A stretch of DNA of 23,399 nt from CAVRZR01 sp964354215 (GCA_964354215.1 CAYGYT010000032.1:1-23399); one strand, 5' to 3'; numbered from the stretch's first letter, positions 1 to 7,791 are shown. The notes: generated by a model not told the origin, from the sequence alone. Made by a program: numbers and translations.

Positions 1-174
1 GTGTTGTCCAGTCGCGTCTGGTTGTGTCCCATTCGTTTGCAGTCTGGTTTGCAGATCAAGAGCTGTGGTCGCCCTGTTCGAGCGGGGTATATCTACACTT
101 GTTGGGGGTGCTGCTCCACGCCGGAGAACCACCTTGGCACGGACAGGGCCAGCGTGGTTGTAGGAGGGAATCAT

Positions 175-978
175 ATGAGCACGCGCAGCGAGGGTGACGG
201 CTCAAAGAGCGTCACCATCCTCGTCGGCAGTCCGCACAAGCAGGGAGCGACCCAGTCGGCCGCCGAGAAGTTCGCGGCCCAACTGGAGTCGCTCGGCGGA
301 GTGAATGCGGAGCTCGTCTGGCTGGGCGACTACAACCTGGGTGTGTGCCGCGGTTGCAAGGTGTGTGTCACCCACGGTGAGGAGAAGTGCCCGCTAAAGG
401 ACGACCGGGATCTCATCGTCGGCAAGATGCTGAGCGCGGACGGCTTCGTGATCGCCTCTCCGAACTACTCGTGGCAGGTGCCCGGACTGCTCAAGGTCTT
501 TCTCGACCGGCTCGCATTTGCGATGCACCGACCGCGACTGCACGGCAAAACCGCCTCGGCGATCATCGTGGAGGGAATCGGCTTCGGCAGCCGAGTGCGC
601 AAGTACCTCGAGTTCGTGGAGGGCAGCCTGGGCTACGAGATCGTGAAGGGCAGCGTGAGCAAAACGCTCGAGCCGATGACCGAGCAGGCGATCACGAAGA
701 TGGGCGACACGCTGGCGGAGCACGCCCGCCGTTTCCACGAGCAGCTCATGAAGCCCCCGTATCCCAGACCGTCGCTGTTCAAGCTTGCGATGTTCCGGAT
801 GGGTCGCACGGGTATTCGTCTGCACGCCCAGGGACTGCTGGACTGGGACTACTATCGGGATCAGGGCTGGTTCGAGTCCGACTACTACTATCCGGTCCGC
901 CTGGGTTGGCCCAAGAAGGCGTTCGGGGCGTTCCTCGACTGGTTCACAGAGCGCGCAGGCCTGTTCGCAACCGGCTGA
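175..978 (+). CDS. Iron-sulfur flavoprotein / NADPH-dependent FMN reductase family
   Basis: Predicted 267-residue cytoplasmic flavoprotein of the flavodoxin-like FMN reductase fold. The N-terminus has a beta strand followed by a phosphate-binding loop (SPHKQGATQSAA, about residues 19-30). Cys58, Cys61, Cys64 and Cys72 form a C-x2-C-x2-C-x7-C cluster, the compact motif known from iron-sulfur flavoproteins (Isf), which pair a [4Fe-4S] cluster with FMN for electron transfer. A flavin-contacting SPNYSWQVPG segment follows. The C-terminal third (Tyr/Trp-rich, after residue 190) is longer than in minimal Isf proteins. The frame is open to the window start, but the ATG at 175 is preferred because AGGAGGG lies at 162-168 with good spacing. 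It is convergent with the FMN-binding gene, 30 bp away. Family assignment is strong; the electron donor and acceptor are unknown. Confidence 0.85.
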   Translation: MSTRSEGDGSKSVTILVGSPHKQGATQSAAEKFAAQLESLGGVNAELVWLGDYNLGVCRGCKVCVTHGEEKCPLKDDRDLIVGKMLSADGFVIASPNYSWQVPGLLKVFLDRLAFAMHRPRLHGKTASAIIVEGIGFGSRVRKYLEFVEGSLGYEIVKGSVSKTLEPMTEQAITKMGDTLAEHARRFHEQLMKPPYPRPSLFKLAMFRMGRTGIRLHAQGLLDWDYYRDQGWFESDYYYPVRLGWPKKAFGAFLDWFTERAGLFATG

Positions 979-1008
979 CAGCCCGAGACAGCCGAGGGAC
1001 AGCCGCCG

Positions 1009-1434
1009 CTACTGCGTGCGCTGCGAGACGAGCGCGTTCTCCACGGCCTTCAAGAGCCCCTTCGTGGTTACTGTGGCGCCGCTCACCGCATCCACATCAA
1101 GGGACTGCGCGCTCACGACGCGGCGCAGGATGTCGTCTGTCACATCGGTCGCCTGCGCGGGTGAGCCCTCGGCGACCTTTATGCTCGCGATGTTGCCCCC
1201 TGAGACCGTGACGACGACGTCGAACTTGTTCCAGCCCCGGTAGCTGCCGAGGTAGGTGCCGTCAGGGATCGCAGTGATGTCCACGTCGGCGATCCGAAGG
1301 TTGCGGTCCTCGCGGCGCTGACCCTCGGTAGCCAGAAGAACCGCCCCCGCAACGACGATGGCAACCACGAGGAATACGCCGATGCCGACCAGCACCTTCC
1401 AGAGCCAGCCGCGCTTCTTCCCGGACTTCGACAT
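1009..1434 (-). CDS. Membrane-anchored FMN-binding domain protein
   Basis: Predicted 141-residue protein. A basic N-terminus (MSKSGKKRG) precedes one membrane segment at about residues 11-36, then an extracytoplasmic FMN-binding domain. The end of the domain carries DAVSGATVTTKGLL (about 115-128). This is the SGAT flavinylation signature of the FMN_bind family (as in NqrC and RnfG), in which FMN is attached covalently to the Thr (here Thr121) by ApbE. It probably acts as an outside-facing one-electron carrier. The ATG at 1434 is chosen over upstream in-frame starts because GAGGAG sits just before it and the product then begins with a clean membrane anchor. It is last in a minus-strand operon behind two flavodoxins, 22 bp after the preceding stop. 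No apbE is visible nearby. Confidence 0.85.
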   Translation of the reverse strand: MSKSGKKRGWLWKVLVGIGVFLVVAIVVAGAVLLATEGQRREDRNLRIADVDITAIPDGTYLGSYRGWNKFDVVVTVSGGNIASIKVAEGSPAQATDVTDDILRRVVSAQSLDVDAVSGATVTTKGLLKAVENALVSQRTQ

Positions 1435-1456
1435 CTCTCGACTCCTCTCGACCGGC

Positions 1457-1969
1457 CTACTCAGCAGGCAGAAGCAGCGCGGGCAGCCCGGCCGCCCAGG
1501 CTTCGACTGCATCCCAGTCCCGCGCATCGCTCGCCGGCTCCGAGCCGGCCATCTTGTTGAACGGGAACTTGAGCAGCGTCGGGTCGAACCGCCCGCCGAA
1601 AAGCTCGGCAGCGACCGGCTTGAGCCAGTCCAGCTCCGCGAGCACCTGCTCGAACTGCCCGCTGCAGTCCCGCCACTCCTCCTCGTCGTGCGGCTCCTTG
1701 CACGGACCCAGCACGAACAGCGCGACAGGCGTCCCGCTGAGCGCCTTCCTGTGACGCGTGAGGAAGCCGCGCGCGTCCTTCTGCAGCTTGTGCATGATGA
1801 GCGGTGCGCCCAACACCACTGCGCCGTACCCGTCGAGCTTCCGCACCTCTCGCGCGGGCTTCACCTCTGCGTCGACACCGGCTCCGCGCAGAGTCGAGGC
1901 GACCGCCTCGGCGACTTCCCGGGTGGATCCATACATGGTGGCGTATGCCACGAGAGTCCTTTTCGCCAC
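1457..1969 (-). CDS. Flavodoxin-domain protein, HemG-like (protoporphyrinogen IX dehydrogenase family)
   Basis: Predicted 170-residue cytoplasmic flavodoxin. The FMN phosphate loop is TMYGSTREVAEAV (about residues 11-23), followed by a GAPLIMHKLQKD segment, which resembles the menaquinone-dependent protoporphyrinogen dehydrogenase (HemG) branch. The C-terminal DARDWDAVEAWA stretch is also typical of that branch. HemG oxidises protoporphyrinogen IX and passes electrons to menaquinone, so a heme-synthesis role would suit an organism making a multiheme cytochrome; this link is inference. The start is GTG, supported by GGAGGTG (complement of 1974-1980) six bases upstream. It is the middle gene of the operon, 23 bp downstream of the first flavodoxin. 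A general flavodoxin role is the alternative. Confidence 0.8.
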   Translation of the reverse strand: MAKRTLVAYATMYGSTREVAEAVASTLRGAGVDAEVKPAREVRKLDGYGAVVLGAPLIMHKLQKDARGFLTRHRKALSGTPVALFVLGPCKEPHDEEEWRDCSGQFEQVLAELDWLKPVAAELFGGRFDPTLLKFPFNKMAGSEPASDARDWDAVEAWAAGLPALLLPAE

Positions 1970-1992
1970 ACGGCACCTCCGTCACCAATGAG

Positions 1993-2481
1993 TCAGCGAT
2001 CCAGCGACTCCAGGACATCGCGCGTGAACTGCTTGGTCTTCGGGATCGCCTCTTCGGTGAGCGGGCCCTTATTGCCTGCGACTTCCGCCCACAGATGCTG
2101 CTCGACCGCCAGAAGGCCCCGAGATCTCGCCAAGTCCCTGAGCTTGCGGCCGGCCGCCCAGTCGTACTTCTCCTGCGCCTGCCGCTTCTCCTCGCTGGCA
2201 TCGTCGGGAAGCTTGAGGGTGGTGGTGAAGACGACCAGCGGCCGGCTGTCCCAGTAGTTCGCATCGAGGCTCTTCACGTAGCGCTTCGCCCTGCCGGTGA
2301 CTGCGCCCATACGGACCGGCGAGCCGAGGAAGAGGACGTCCCCGTCCGGCTCCGTGCTGTGCCGCTCGCGGATGCTCCGAACCTCGGCCTCGTGGCCTTC
2401 GGCCCGGAGTTCATCGGCTATCGCCTCCGCCACCCGTCTAGTGTTGCCGTAGTAGCTGTCGTAGACGACTGTCCCCTTCAC
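1993..2481 (-). CDS. Flavodoxin family protein
   Basis: Predicted 162-residue soluble flavodoxin, the first gene of a three-gene minus-strand operon. The N-terminal strand and loop (VVYDSYYGNTRRVAEAIA, residues 5-22) is the classical FMN phosphate-binding site. LFLGSPVRMG (about 51-60) is the region that normally contacts the isoalloxazine ring. Length fits a single-domain flavodoxin. Flavodoxins carry low-potential electrons between redox enzymes; the partner is unknown, although the operon also encodes a second flavodoxin and a membrane FMN-binding protein. The start is GTG at 2481, with a purine-rich GGGGGGAG just upstream. Confident as a flavodoxin, with no specific function assigned. Confidence 0.82.
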   Translation of the reverse strand: MKGTVVYDSYYGNTRRVAEAIADELRAEGHEAEVRSIRERHSTEPDGDVLFLGSPVRMGAVTGRAKRYVKSLDANYWDSRPLVVFTTTLKLPDDASEEKRQAQEKYDWAAGRKLRDLARSRGLLAVEQHLWAEVAGNKGPLTEEAIPKTKQFTRDVLESLDR

Positions 2482-2673
2482 GGCTGACTCCCCCCACCGC
2501 CACGGTGATCCGTGCGACGGCTCCTCGCCAGCCGTTTCATACCCAAGGCACCAGTGGCGTAACGGTCACCTGGGAAGGCCGGCCGCACGCGCCGCGACTC
2601 GCTCATGGCCGAGGACTGGAAGGCCGCATCCCCGGTCTCCGCACGAGGCGGGCTCGAACAACGCCGAGACGAG

Positions 2674-2708
2674 GTCGGCCCGGCTCCTTTCCGGAAAACC
2701 GGGCCGAC
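2674..2708 (-). terminator. Hairpin terminator downstream of tRNA-Ser(CGA)
   Basis: A ten-base arm GTCGGCCCGG (2674-2683) is matched exactly by CCGGGCCGAC (2699-2708). The loop itself contains the self-complementary TTTCCGGAAA. It lies 15 bases beyond the tRNA 3' end on the minus strand, where a tRNA terminator is expected. There is no strong U tract. Confidence 0.55.
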
Positions 2709-2722
2709 ACTTCCCTGCTAGC

Positions 2723-2815
2723 TGGCGGAGAGGGAGGGATTCGAACCCTCGTAACGGGGGATACCCGCTAAACGGTTTTCGAGACCGCCGCATTCAACCA
2801 CTCTGCCACCTCTCC
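2723..2815 (-). tRNA. tRNA-Ser (anticodon CGA)
   Basis: Complete class II tRNA read on the minus strand. The acceptor stem GGAGAGG pairs with CCTCTCC, followed by discriminator G and an encoded CCA (complement of 2723-2725). The D arm contains AGAGTGGTTGAA. The anticodon loop CTCGAAA gives anticodon CGA (codon UCG), closed by GCGGT/ACCGT. A long variable arm and a GGGTTCGAATCCC T arm complete it. Long variable arm and anticodon together identify serine. The 5' part, anticodon loop and promoter of this gene recur in broken form at 5981, 9809, 11464 and 12730. Confidence 0.95.
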
Positions 2816-2853
2816 GCGGCCGCGCTCTCGGCGGGCAAGAGCGGCAGTATCGG

Positions 2854-2882
2854 AGTATAGCGACGGGGGCAGACGCGGGCAA
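2854..2882 (-). promoter_or_regulatory. Promoter of tRNA-Ser(CGA)
   Basis: On the minus strand, -35 TTGCCC (complement of 2877-2882) is followed by a 17-nt spacer and -10 TATACT (complement of 2854-2859), 39 bases before the mature tRNA 5' end. The same element pair with identical spacing occurs at tRNA-Ser(GGA) and in all four tRNA fragments. Confidence 0.75.
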
Positions 2883-2894
2883 TCAGCTCGGGGC

Positions 2895-2960
2895 AGCCGG
2901 TCCAGCCACCGACCACGATCACAGGACTGTCGGGCATCTCGACCCCTGTGGCAACCCAAT
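2895..2960 (-). pseudogene. 5' remnant of a CrtI-like FAD oxidoreductase gene
   Basis: Minus-strand reading from ATG at 2937 gives MPDSPVIVVGG, matching the N-terminus of the intact FAD oxidoreductase start at 7598 (MASGSVIVIGGG). The DNA upstream of both ATGs is also alike (gccacaggggtcgag versus gcgacagaggagccgag), and both are preceded by a related ..gcaaccca.. segment on the plus strand. Homology stops at 2894/2895, exactly where the tRNA-Ser repeat begins, so about 10-11 codons survive. The rest of 2960-3240 shows no gene I can support. Confidence 0.55.
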
Positions 2961-3230
2961 AGAAGGCTGCTCGATGCGAACGAGCGTGTACTCCGATGGG
3001 ACGAGTTCTCCGTGGCAGAGCTCCGGCGCGATTGTCGGAGCCGACCGCGTCGGGCGAATCCGCGACCCCGGTCGAGGCCCCGCTCTTGGGCGTAGTGGAT
3101 GCTGCTCAGGAAGTCCCCGGGATACCGTGGCACGCGGCTCGACGCCGTCTTCGGTGCCCGTCAGAGCTGCTTGTTTCGCCTGCCGGTGCGCCACTTGTGA
3201 CTGAACTCACACGTACTGGCTGTCGCTTGG

Positions 3231-3236
3231 TAAAAT
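3231..3236 (+). promoter_or_regulatory. Possible -10 element of the surface-protein gene
   Basis: TAAAAT lies 20 bases before the ATG at 3256, in an otherwise GC-rich stretch, with AGGTGAAGGG between it and the start. No convincing -35 is seen at the standard distance, so this is tentative. Confidence 0.3.
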
Positions 3237-3255
3237 ACTGAGGTGAAGGGACGTG

Positions 3256-5793
3256 ATGTATCGAGGATGGGGTGGTCCGACGATGCGCACGAGTCAGATA
3301 CTGGGCGCGATCTTCTCGCTTTGTCTTGCCGTCACGCTTGTGCCGACTCCCGTCGCAGCTGCCGGCGCTGGTCAGGGCACGGCGACGGTTGTCTTCGAGC
3401 ACCTTGCCGATGGGGGCAACTACAAGGCGGGCCCGCACAGCCTCGAGATCACGGCGTCTGCTGGGTCGCCGTACCCGACCCTCGTCGAGTTCTACGTCGA
3501 TGACGAGTACGTCGGCGACACCGATTCCATCTGGTGGTATCCGCCTGAGCCCTACTCATTGGGCGCGCTCTGGTACACGACCGCCCTGGACCACGGTACG
3601 CATGCGATACGAGCGGTCTCCTGGGACGACGAGGGTTTGACGACTGAGACCGAGATCAGCGTCTTCATCGACGGACGGGCTCCGACGCTCCTTGTCACGT
3701 CGCCCGCGGCAGGCTCGACGGTTTCCGGTGTGGTACCGATCCTTGCCGATGCGGCCGACGAGGGAGCGGGCATCGACCGCGTGGAGTTCTGGCAGGGCAA
3801 CCGGCGCCTCGGAACCGACACGACTGCGCCATACTCGTTCGACTGGAACATCTACGGGGAGAGCCCGGGCGCACGCTCAATCGTCGTCAAGGCCTACGAC
3901 GAAGTCGGGCACGCGACCTCCGCTAGCGTCGATGTAGAGGTCGTGGCTGCCGTCCCGCCCCTGGATGTCGACTGGAACCCCGAGACGATGATCGAGGTCT
4001 ACGATTGGTGGGTCGGGACTCCTGAGGGTATCGCCGCCGGGGGCGACTGGTTCTACTTCGAGCCGAACTACCCGGGGATATTCACGTTGTATGTCACAGG
4101 CGGCACCCCTCCGCCACCCGATCCGCCCGTAGGCAGCACCCGGCCCGCTGTGGCGATAACCTCGCCCGCTGCTGGCACAGTGGTCAACGGCGCGACTGCA
4201 ATCACGGCGAGCGCGTCGGGCGGCAGAGACATCGAACGCGTGGAGTTCCGTATCGATGAGATCTTGCTCACGAGCGACGTGAGCGCGCCCTACGCAACGG
4301 TTTGGGACACGACCGCCGCCGATGGGGGAATGCATCTCGTCACGGCGACCGCATTCGACACGGCGGGGCACAGCACATCAACCAGTGTGATGGTCACCAA
4401 ACTGGTGCCGGACGTCACACCGCCCTCCATCAGACTGACCGCGCCTCAGGACGGCGCCATCCTGACCATGTCCGACGACCCTCTGGCGGTGTGGTCGCCC
4501 TGGTGGCTCAGGGCGGACGCCTCTGACAACGAGTACGTCACTCACGTCGAGTTCTATGTGGATGACGTGTTCGTGGGGCAGGACAGGGAGGCTCCGTTCA
4601 AGACGGCATGGGGATTCGGCGAGAGCGTGACGCCCGGCGTCCACACCATCCGCGCGACCGCTTTCGACCCAGCCGGCCACAGCGCCTCGTCAAGCGTCAC
4701 GGTGACGGTTCTCCCACCGCCGGACACCACGCCGCCGACGGTGACTCTGACCTCGCCCCTTTGGGCCTCGACGGTCAGCGGTGTGGTTACCATGACGGCG
4801 AATGCGACCGATGCAGGGGGGGTCGATCGCGTTGAGTTCTGGGCGCGAAGCGTGTGGGATCCGTCCTACGCGCTCCTTTGCGCCGACACCGCTCCGCCCT
4901 ACGAGGTAGTCTGGGACACCGGGTTCCTGACTGCGGGTACGTGGGGTATCGACTGCGTCGCCTTCGACGCCGCGGGCAACAGCGCCACTCATCACATCTG
5001 GGTCACGGTCCTGCCTGTCGGTGACACCACACCACCCACCGTGAGCATCACCTCACCCGCGAACGGCAGCACCGTTGCCGGCTGGGTGACACTCGCGGCG
5101 ACCGCTGACGATGATAGCGGCTTGCAGCAGGTGGAGTTCCTCGTCAACGGCGTGGAGGTGGTGAGGGCCGTGGGCGAGTCGCCGTACGAGTGGGTTTGGG
5201 ACGCGACTGAGAAGAGCCCGGGAACCGAGTGCGTGGTCGAAGCGCGCGCCGTTGACACCTCGGGCTTGTCGTCGACCTCGTCGGTCTCAGTCACGGTCGT
5301 GGCCGACACCACTGCCCCCGGCGTCGCTATCGTTTCACCTGCGAACGGCGAGGTGGTGAGCGGCGTGGTTCCTGTCCGCGCCACCGCCTCCGATCCCGAG
5401 GGCGTGCGGCTGATCGAGATCTACATCGATGGACAACTCCGCACGATCCAGCCCCAGATTGGACGCCACTTCTCCATGGACCGCACGTACTACTGGAACA
5501 CGGAGCTCGCTGCCGCAGGACCTCACGAGATCACCGTTATGGCCTACAACGTATCGGATCTGGTGGGTGCGAGCAGCGTGAGCGTCACCAAGCCCCCGCC
5601 CGCCGACACGACCCCGCCCACCGTNNNNNNNNNNNNNNNNNNNNNNNNNNNNNNNNNNNNNNNNNNNNNNNNNNNNNNNNNNNNNNNNNNNNNNNNNNNN
5701 NNNNNNNNNNNNNNNNNNNNNNNNGCCGGCGGCGACTGGTTCTACTTCGAGCCGAACTACCCAGCGATCTACTCGGCATACTGGTTCCGCTAA
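3256..5793 (+). CDS. Secreted multi-domain Ig-like surface protein (interrupted by an assembly gap)
   Basis: Large secreted protein, about 845 codons as assembled. The N-terminal signal peptide contains MRTSQILGAIFSLCLAVTL and ends near PVAAAG. At least six repeats of about 90-100 residues follow, each starting with a variant of PPTVTLTSPANGSTVSG and containing VEFYVDD and FDxAGHSAS motifs. They begin near residues 143, 298, 390, 494, 595 and 688, and a seventh is cut by the gap. This is the bacterial Ig-like (Big_9-type) fold, common in adhesins and surface enzymes. A tryptophan-rich module with GGDWFYFEPNYP lies near residues 237-291 and recurs at the C-terminus after the gap. No LPXTG anchor or catalytic domain is seen. 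The ATG at 3256 has GGTGAAGGG upstream; ATG 3283 (start of the signal peptide proper) is an alternative. The true length is unknown because 100 N sit at 5625-5724. Confidence 0.85.
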   Translation: MYRGWGGPTMRTSQILGAIFSLCLAVTLVPTPVAAAGAGQGTATVVFEHLADGGNYKAGPHSLEITASAGSPYPTLVEFYVDDEYVGDTDSIWWYPPEPYSLGALWYTTALDHGTHAIRAVSWDDEGLTTETEISVFIDGRAPTLLVTSPAAGSTVSGVVPILADAADEGAGIDRVEFWQGNRRLGTDTTAPYSFDWNIYGESPGARSIVVKAYDEVGHATSASVDVEVVAAVPPLDVDWNPETMIEVYDWWVGTPEGIAAGGDWFYFEPNYPGIFTLYVTGGTPPPPDPPVGSTRPAVAITSPAAGTVVNGATAITASASGGRDIERVEFRIDEILLTSDVSAPYATVWDTTAADGGMHLVTATAFDTAGHSTSTSVMVTKLVPDVTPPSIRLTAPQDGAILTMSDDPLAVWSPWWLRADASDNEYVTHVEFYVDDVFVGQDREAPFKTAWGFGESVTPGVHTIRATAFDPAGHSASSSVTVTVLPPPDTTPPTVTLTSPLWASTVSGVVTMTANATDAGGVDRVEFWARSVWDPSYALLCADTAPPYEVVWDTGFLTAGTWGIDCVAFDAAGNSATHHIWVTVLPVGDTTPPTVSITSPANGSTVAGWVTLAATADDDSGLQQVEFLVNGVEVVRAVGESPYEWVWDATEKSPGTECVVEARAVDTSGLSSTSSVSVTVVADTTAPGVAIVSPANGEVVSGVVPVRATASDPEGVRLIEIYIDGQLRTIQPQIGRHFSMDRTYYWNTELAAAGPHEITVMAYNVSDLVGASSVSVTKPPPADTTPPTXXXXXXXXXXXXXXXXXXXXXXXXXXXXXXXXXXAGGDWFYFEPNYPAIYSAYWFR
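5625..5724. other. Assembly gap of 100 N
   Basis: Exactly 100 undetermined bases, the conventional filler for a scaffold gap of unknown size. It falls inside the repetitive surface-protein gene, just before a second copy of the GGDWFYFEPNYP module, so repeat collapse is the likely cause. Confidence 0.95.
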
Positions 5794-5828
5794 CGCCTCA
5801 TGCGTCGGAGGACCAGACGCAGCAGCAG

Positions 5829-5858
5829 CGAGACCCCGGTGTTCCGGGGTCTCGTCGT
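5829..5858 (+). terminator. Terminator after the Ig-like surface protein
   Basis: Perfect 11-bp stem (arms 5829-5839 and 5844-5854) with a TGTT loop, followed by TCGTTT on the plus strand, 35 bases after the stop codon. On the minus strand it could also stop transcripts starting at the tRNA fragment promoter near 6084. The remaining 5859-5980 shows no gene. Confidence 0.75.
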
Positions 5859-5980
5859 TTCAAGCTATCTGTTCTTGGGGCCCGGCTCGGCAGCGCGCAA
5901 CCCAAGAGACGAAGCCCACCGCCCGCGGCTTCACTGTACGAGTCATGCGGTCGGCGTCGCCCAGCGCGCAGCTTGGAGGA

Positions 5981-6101
5981 GGTTCTCGAGACCGCCGCAT
6001 TCAACCACTCTGCCACCTCTCCGCGGGGGCACTCTCGGCAGGCGAGAGCGGCAGTATCGGAGTATAGCGACGGGGGCAGACGCGGGCAATCAGCTTGGGG
6101 C
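5981..6101 (-). repeat. tRNA-Ser(CGA) 5' half plus promoter, displaced copy 2
   Basis: 121 bp aligning without gaps to 2774-2894 with 7 mismatches by eye. It contains the tRNA from its 5' end through the anticodon loop (CTCGAGA, anticodon CGA kept) to the 3' side of the anticodon stem, then unrelated sequence; the variable arm, T arm and acceptor 3' strand are missing. The upstream -10 TATACT and -35 TTGCCC (complement of 6061-6066 and 6084-6089) are intact with a 17-nt spacer. The far end overlaps the last four codons and stop of the FAD oxidoreductase gene. Confidence 0.9.
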
Positions 6102-7598
6102 GCTGAAGGTCGTCCCCGTCTCCGCGCACATCGTCTGAACCGCCCAGCGGGCCGTGAGCACCGCCGTGGGCAAGCCGCCTCCGGGCCACACCCACTGACC
6201 GGCCATGACGAAGTTGGAGAGTCCCGGCAGCTTTCGCGGGAGTCCATTCATGCCTGCCAGTCTCGTGTTGTCGGGCGACACGAGCCATCCCTCGTACGAC
6301 GCCCGCCAGTTCCCGGTGTAGCGAACGTAGGTGGTCGGCGTCGCGACGTCGACGACTTCGACCCGTTCGCGAGTGCCCGGATACGCGAGGTCAACGAGCT
6401 CTACCACCCGGCGTCCTACCTCGCCTTTCGCGGCCATGTACGCCTCGCGGCCCTGCCTTCTCAGCTCCTCCCAGTGTGGAAGGTCCGAGGCGAGGACCGT
6501 CGTGACGCATGACTTGCCGGCAGGTGCCATCGAGCTGTCGTAGGAGTAGTGGTGTGTCCAGACGGCATTGACGTTCGCCCCAGCGATCTCGGTGTCCTCG
6601 TCGAGCAACAGAACGACCGACCACGGTTCGTCGGACAGGTCGCGGTCGATGCCGAGTGAGACCTGGATGATCGGCGAGTAAGGCTCCATCTTGTCGTAGA
6701 GCTCGCGGATGCGGGCATCGGCGTACCGGCCTTCGAGCATGTCGAAGATGGTCGCGTGTCCGTCGGCAGCGCCGATGACGTAGTCGGCGCGGCGCTCGGT
6801 GCCGTCGGAGAGCCGGACGCCCACGGCACGGTCACCCTCGACCAGGATCCGATCCACTTTCAATCCGTACTCGATCGCACCGCCGAGGTCGGAATGCCGC
6901 TTCTCCAACTTGCGCACAAGTTCGGACGAGCCCCCGCGCACCCAGCGGGCGTCTCCGGTATCGAACCAGGCGAGTGTTGCGTAGAGGGCCATCGCCGAGA
7001 CACGCCGCTCGGTCAGCGCCTCGCTCACCGCACGCCTCAAGAACGGATCTTCGAAGAGATCGCCCAGCTCGGCGACGGGCATCAACTGGTACTTCTGCAT
7101 CTTCAGCATGCCCGGGCCGGATTTCGCGAGCACCTTCAGGCCGTCCCACAGACCCATCATGTCCGGGGGGATGTCCGGATAGTCGAGGCCCGCTTTGGCC
7201 ATCGTGCGCGAGCCGCTCATCAGCTCCTTGATGCCGGTCCTCTCGGCCGGCCATAGCTCTCGCATCGATGACTCGAGGCGGTTCAGGCCCGCCCACAGGA
7301 CGAGCTCGTTGCCGTGAAGGTCGCGCACGGACGCGACACGATCGTGCGCTACGAGCTCAAGGCCGACAGCGCCGACCTCGTCCCAGAGAGGGCGAAACGG
7401 CGTGCCCTGCTCGCCGCCGACGAGCCAGTGGAGGCAGCCGTCGAAGACGTAGCCCTTCCGCTCCCACGACGTGCACAGCCCGCCCGGGCGATCGTGCATC
7501 TCGAAGACGGTAGTGTCGTATCCGCTCGCTCGGGCATAGATTCCCGATGCGAGTCCCGCCATCCCGCCCCCGATCACGATCACAGAACCGCTAGCCAT
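6090..7598 (-). CDS. CrtI-like FAD-dependent oxidoreductase (phytoene desaturase family)
   Basis: Predicted 502-residue flavoprotein. The N-terminal dinucleotide fold GGGMAG (residues 10-15) has Glu33 at the end of the second strand, followed by DRPGGLCTSW, the FAD-binding signature of the phytoene desaturase / carotenoid isomerase group. The C-terminal MAGQWVWPGGGLPTAVLTAR is the second FAD-contacting motif. Members desaturate, isomerise or saturate polyprenoid chains; with no carotenoid genes nearby the substrate is not predictable. The ATG at 7598 is chosen over an upstream in-frame start because GAGGAG precedes it and it begins right at the Rossmann strand. The last codons and stop lie within the tRNA-Ser repeat, so the natural C-terminus may have been altered there. 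A remnant of a paralogue lies at 2895-2960. Confidence 0.85.
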   Translation of the reverse strand: MASGSVIVIGGGMAGLASGIYARASGYDTTVFEMHDRPGGLCTSWERKGYVFDGCLHWLVGGEQGTPFRPLWDEVGAVGLELVAHDRVASVRDLHGNELVLWAGLNRLESSMRELWPAERTGIKELMSGSRTMAKAGLDYPDIPPDMMGLWDGLKVLAKSGPGMLKMQKYQLMPVAELGDLFEDPFLRRAVSEALTERRVSAMALYATLAWFDTGDARWVRGGSSELVRKLEKRHSDLGGAIEYGLKVDRILVEGDRAVGVRLSDGTERRADYVIGAADGHATIFDMLEGRYADARIRELYDKMEPYSPIIQVSLGIDRDLSDEPWSVVLLLDEDTEIAGANVNAVWTHHYSYDSSMAPAGKSCVTTVLASDLPHWEELRRQGREAYMAAKGEVGRRVVELVDLAYPGTRERVEVVDVATPTTYVRYTGNWRASYEGWLVSPDNTRLAGMNGLPRKLPGLSNFVMAGQWVWPGGGLPTAVLTARWAVQTMCAETGTTFSAPS

Positions 7599-7775
7599 CT
7601 CGGCTCCTCTGTCGCAACCCATTCGTAGATTCCCCAACACCAACAACGCATGCACCCTCCGATGAGGTCGGTTCCGAGGGGAGGGGGCTTCACTTGAGAA
7701 CGCTCATCAGCGCGGCAGCCCAGCTTTCGTGACTTGTCTGACGACACGCGGTTCAGCGGAGACGGGGGGTCGTGG

Positions 7776-7791
7776 TTTCCGCAGTTCGGAG
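7776..7791. repeat. 16-bp repeat shared with 11439-11454
   Basis: tttccgcagttcggag occurs exactly here and at 11439-11454, with similar bases beyond it (agggtg here, tgggtg there). The second site ends ten bases before a tRNA-Ser fragment. Apart from this and the hairpin at 7848, the 7599-7926 interval shows no gene. Confidence 0.6.

Noticed and set aside
1..174. 58-codon N-terminal extension of the first gene
   Set aside because: No ribosome binding site is visible, composition is unlike coding, and a strong AGGAGGG precedes ATG 175.
2768..3133. Open frame across the tRNA-Ser promoter on the minus strand (and its echoes near 5798-6288 and 11341-11760), sharing a common peptide
   Set aside because: The shared peptide is just the tRNA-Ser 5' part and promoter translated; the similarity comes from the repeated tRNA DNA, not from a protein family.
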